Part shown: in pieces, positions 45,832 through 46,874 of the stretch
Layout of the letters: every line of letters starts with the position of its first letter
How positions within the stretch are numbered: position 1 is the first letter of the stretch
From: Rhizobiales bacterium 32-66-11
GTDB lineage: Bacteria > Pseudomonadota > Alphaproteobacteria > Rhizobiales > Xanthobacteraceae
NCBI GenBank assembly: GCA_002304505.1
Contig: NCEH01000034.1
Location: forward strand, 1 to 46,874
Length of the DNA: 46,874 nucleotides
Reading direction: 5' to 3'
Notes under the pieces: generated by a model
The model's input: only the letters and a program-made list of their open reading frames with translations
Told to the model about the DNA's origin: nothing
The model's database searches: none
Made by a program: the position numbers and the translations under genes

Positions 45832-46470
45832 ATGACCGCACCTCTATCCGTTCCGAGCGACATTGCCTTCTCCCCGGCGGTGAAGGCGATCCAGGCGCGA
45901 AAGGGCTCGCGCGCCGGCTATCGGCGCATGGAAGAGACCGGCGGCTGGCGCGATGCCATCACGCCCGATCTCGCCGCCTTTCTCGCGGCGCAGACCAGCG
46001 TGTTCCTCGCCACCGCCAGCGCCGCCGGCCAGCCCTATATCCAGCACCGGGGCGGCCCGCCCGGCTTTCTGCGGGTGCTGGATGCGCACACGATCGCGTT
46101 TGCCGATTTCAAGGGCAACCGGCAGTACATCACGCTCGGAAACCTCAGCGAGAACCCGGCCGCGCACATCTTCCTGATGGATTATGCGAACCGCCGGCGC
46201 ATCAAGATGTGGGGCACGGCGCGCGCGGTGGAGGATGATCCGGCCCTGCTGGAGACCCTGCGCGTCGAGGGCTACAAGGGCGTCCCGGAACAGGCGCTGG
46301 TGTTCACGCTCAAGGCCTGGGACATGAACTGCCCGCAGCATATTCCCCAGCGCTTCGAGGCCGCCGATGTTGCTGCCGCGCTGGAGGCGCGCGACCGGCG
46401 CATCGCCGAATTGGAAGCCCAGCTGGCGCGCCTCGGGGAGGTTCACACACCGGGCCCGGTGCAGGCATAG
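45832..46470 (+). CDS. Pyridoxamine 5'-phosphate oxidase-family flavoprotein
   Basis: 212 residues. The split beta-barrel FMN-binding domain contains VFLATASAAGQPYIQHRGGPPGFLRVLD, FKGNRQYITLGNL and VFLMDYANRRRIKMWGTARAVE equivalents. The C-terminal 30 residues form a coiled coil (LEARDRRIAELEAQLARL). These pyridoxamine-oxidase-like proteins bind FMN or F420 and reduce small molecules; this one is not PdxH, because it lacks the PNP/PLP-specific motifs. AGGAGG precedes the ATG. It is probably co-expressed with the preceding CMD-family gene. Confidence 0.85.
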   Translation: MTAPLSVPSDIAFSPAVKAIQARKGSRAGYRRMEETGGWRDAITPDLAAFLAAQTSVFLATASAAGQPYIQHRGGPPGFLRVLDAHTIAFADFKGNRQYITLGNLSENPAAHIFLMDYANRRRIKMWGTARAVEDDPALLETLRVEGYKGVPEQALVFTLKAWDMNCPQHIPQRFEAADVAAALEARDRRIAELEAQLARLGEVHTPGPVQA

Positions 46471-46757
46471 AGCGCACCGTCCCTGTCCGCACCGCGACCT
46501 ACGGTGCGGGCAGATGACGGGCGGGTGACAGGGCCTGAAACGCACGGCGCCGCGGGACGACCCCGCGTCCGTGCCGCATTGCAACGCTTCAACACATTCG
46601 TGATATTCTCTTCCAAGCACGCGATGCGCGTTGCGCGACCCGCGCGCCGGATGATTTGATCCGCCCGGTGTTTGCGCCACGGTCGTCCGCCTGGGTCGGC
46701 CGAAAGAAGCGGACAGTATCCGCCACGCCTGCGCGCCGGACATTCAAGGGAGAGAAA
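46471..46757. other. Gap with a long stem-loop
   Basis: No gene is seen. GCACGG (46542-46547) and CGCGGG (46551-46556) pair with CCCGCG (46562-46567) and CCGTGC (46569-46574) to form a 12-bp stem with a small internal loop. It has no T-tract but is a likely transcript end for the PPOX gene. The promoter of the following transport gene should lie in the remaining AT-richer 180 bp. Confidence 0.5.
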
Positions 46758-46874
46758 ATGATTACGAACGCCCCAAAAAGGGCCATTGCCTGTCTCGTCG
46801 CGGCCTTCTGCATCGCCTTTTCAACTGCGCCGCGCGCGGAAACCTCCACTGTGCGGATCGGGCTGCAATATGGA
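46758..46874 (+). CDS. Exported ABC-transporter substrate-binding protein, N terminus only
   Basis: Thirty-nine codons are visible before the window ends. They encode a signal peptide with a basic n-region (MITNAPKRA), a hydrophobic core (IACLVAAFCIAFSTA) and a likely cleavage near PRA-ETS. The mature start TVRIGLQYG is typical of SsuA/NrtA-type periplasmic binding proteins for aliphatic sulfonates, nitrate or similar substrates. AAGGGAGAG lies just before the ATG at 46758. The substrate cannot be judged from this fragment. Confidence 0.75.
   Translation, partial: MITNAPKRAIACLVAAFCIAFSTAPRAETSTVRIGLQYG

Overview
The window is 46.9 kb of high-GC DNA, densely packed with short intergenic gaps and many ATGA or TGATG gene overlaps. 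It looks like an ordinary chromosomal segment of an alphaproteobacterium. The divergent dctA/dctBD arrangement, an EcfG-type promoter, an OxyR/KatG pair, group 2 Mrp genes and a thiOSGE operon all point to Hyphomicrobiales. A Xanthobacteraceae-like host is my guess and not proven. I saw no rRNA, tRNA, CRISPR array, insertion sequence, integrase or phage gene.

Layout. 1-898: 3' end of an IlvD/Edd-family dehydratase. 925-4335: oxyR and katG, divergent, with a strong intrinsic terminator after katG. 4424-9242: C4-dicarboxylate uptake, with dctA facing dctBD; the gap holds a near-consensus sigma-54 promoter and two tandem GTGC...GCAC sites 32 bp apart. 9274-10678: an ECF41-type sigma factor and its linked CxxC peroxidase-like gene, preceded by the exact ECF41 promoter motif. 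10686-13711: thiOSGE behind a TPP riboswitch. 13964-16696: a GST, a Nudix hydrolase and an ALDH7-type aldehyde dehydrogenase. 16786-20540: ethanolamine ammonia-lyase EutBC and an ethanolamine permease. 20619-23166: a conserved hypothetical gene, a phasin-like gene, and a quinone-oxidoreductase-like gene opposite an HxlR regulator. 23196-28999: a complete Mrp Na+/H+ antiporter operon with MrpA and MrpB fused.

29018-29586 is a 569-bp gene-free region with strong hairpins and tandem repeats. It is followed by DUF2254 and DUF72 genes. 32246-35016: a DUF892 ferritin-like gene and a large HPII-type catalase behind an EcfG-type general-stress promoter. 35311-37437: a LysR regulator opposite a nitronate monooxygenase. 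37487-40002: an exported hydrolase, an exported HbpS/GlcG-like protein and a CGNR zinc-finger regulator, sharing a composite operator/promoter motif. 40024-46470: a DUF1223 gene, a peroxiredoxin-GST-SDR-GST operon with a divergent LysR gene, a second CxxC peroxidase-like gene and a PPOX-family flavoprotein. The right edge cuts a gene for an exported substrate-binding protein.

The recurring theme is redox and electrophile stress: OxyR/KatG, KatE, DUF892, two CxxC AhpD-like proteins, a peroxiredoxin, three GSTs and quinone/nitronate oxidoreductases, each cluster with its own local regulator. The best candidate for something little described is the CGNR-regulator/HbpS/hydrolase unit (37487-40002). 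The second is the peroxiredoxin-GST-SDR-GST operon with its 35-codon leader ORF (40958-45061). The regulatory sites were found by reading the sequence and have not been tested.
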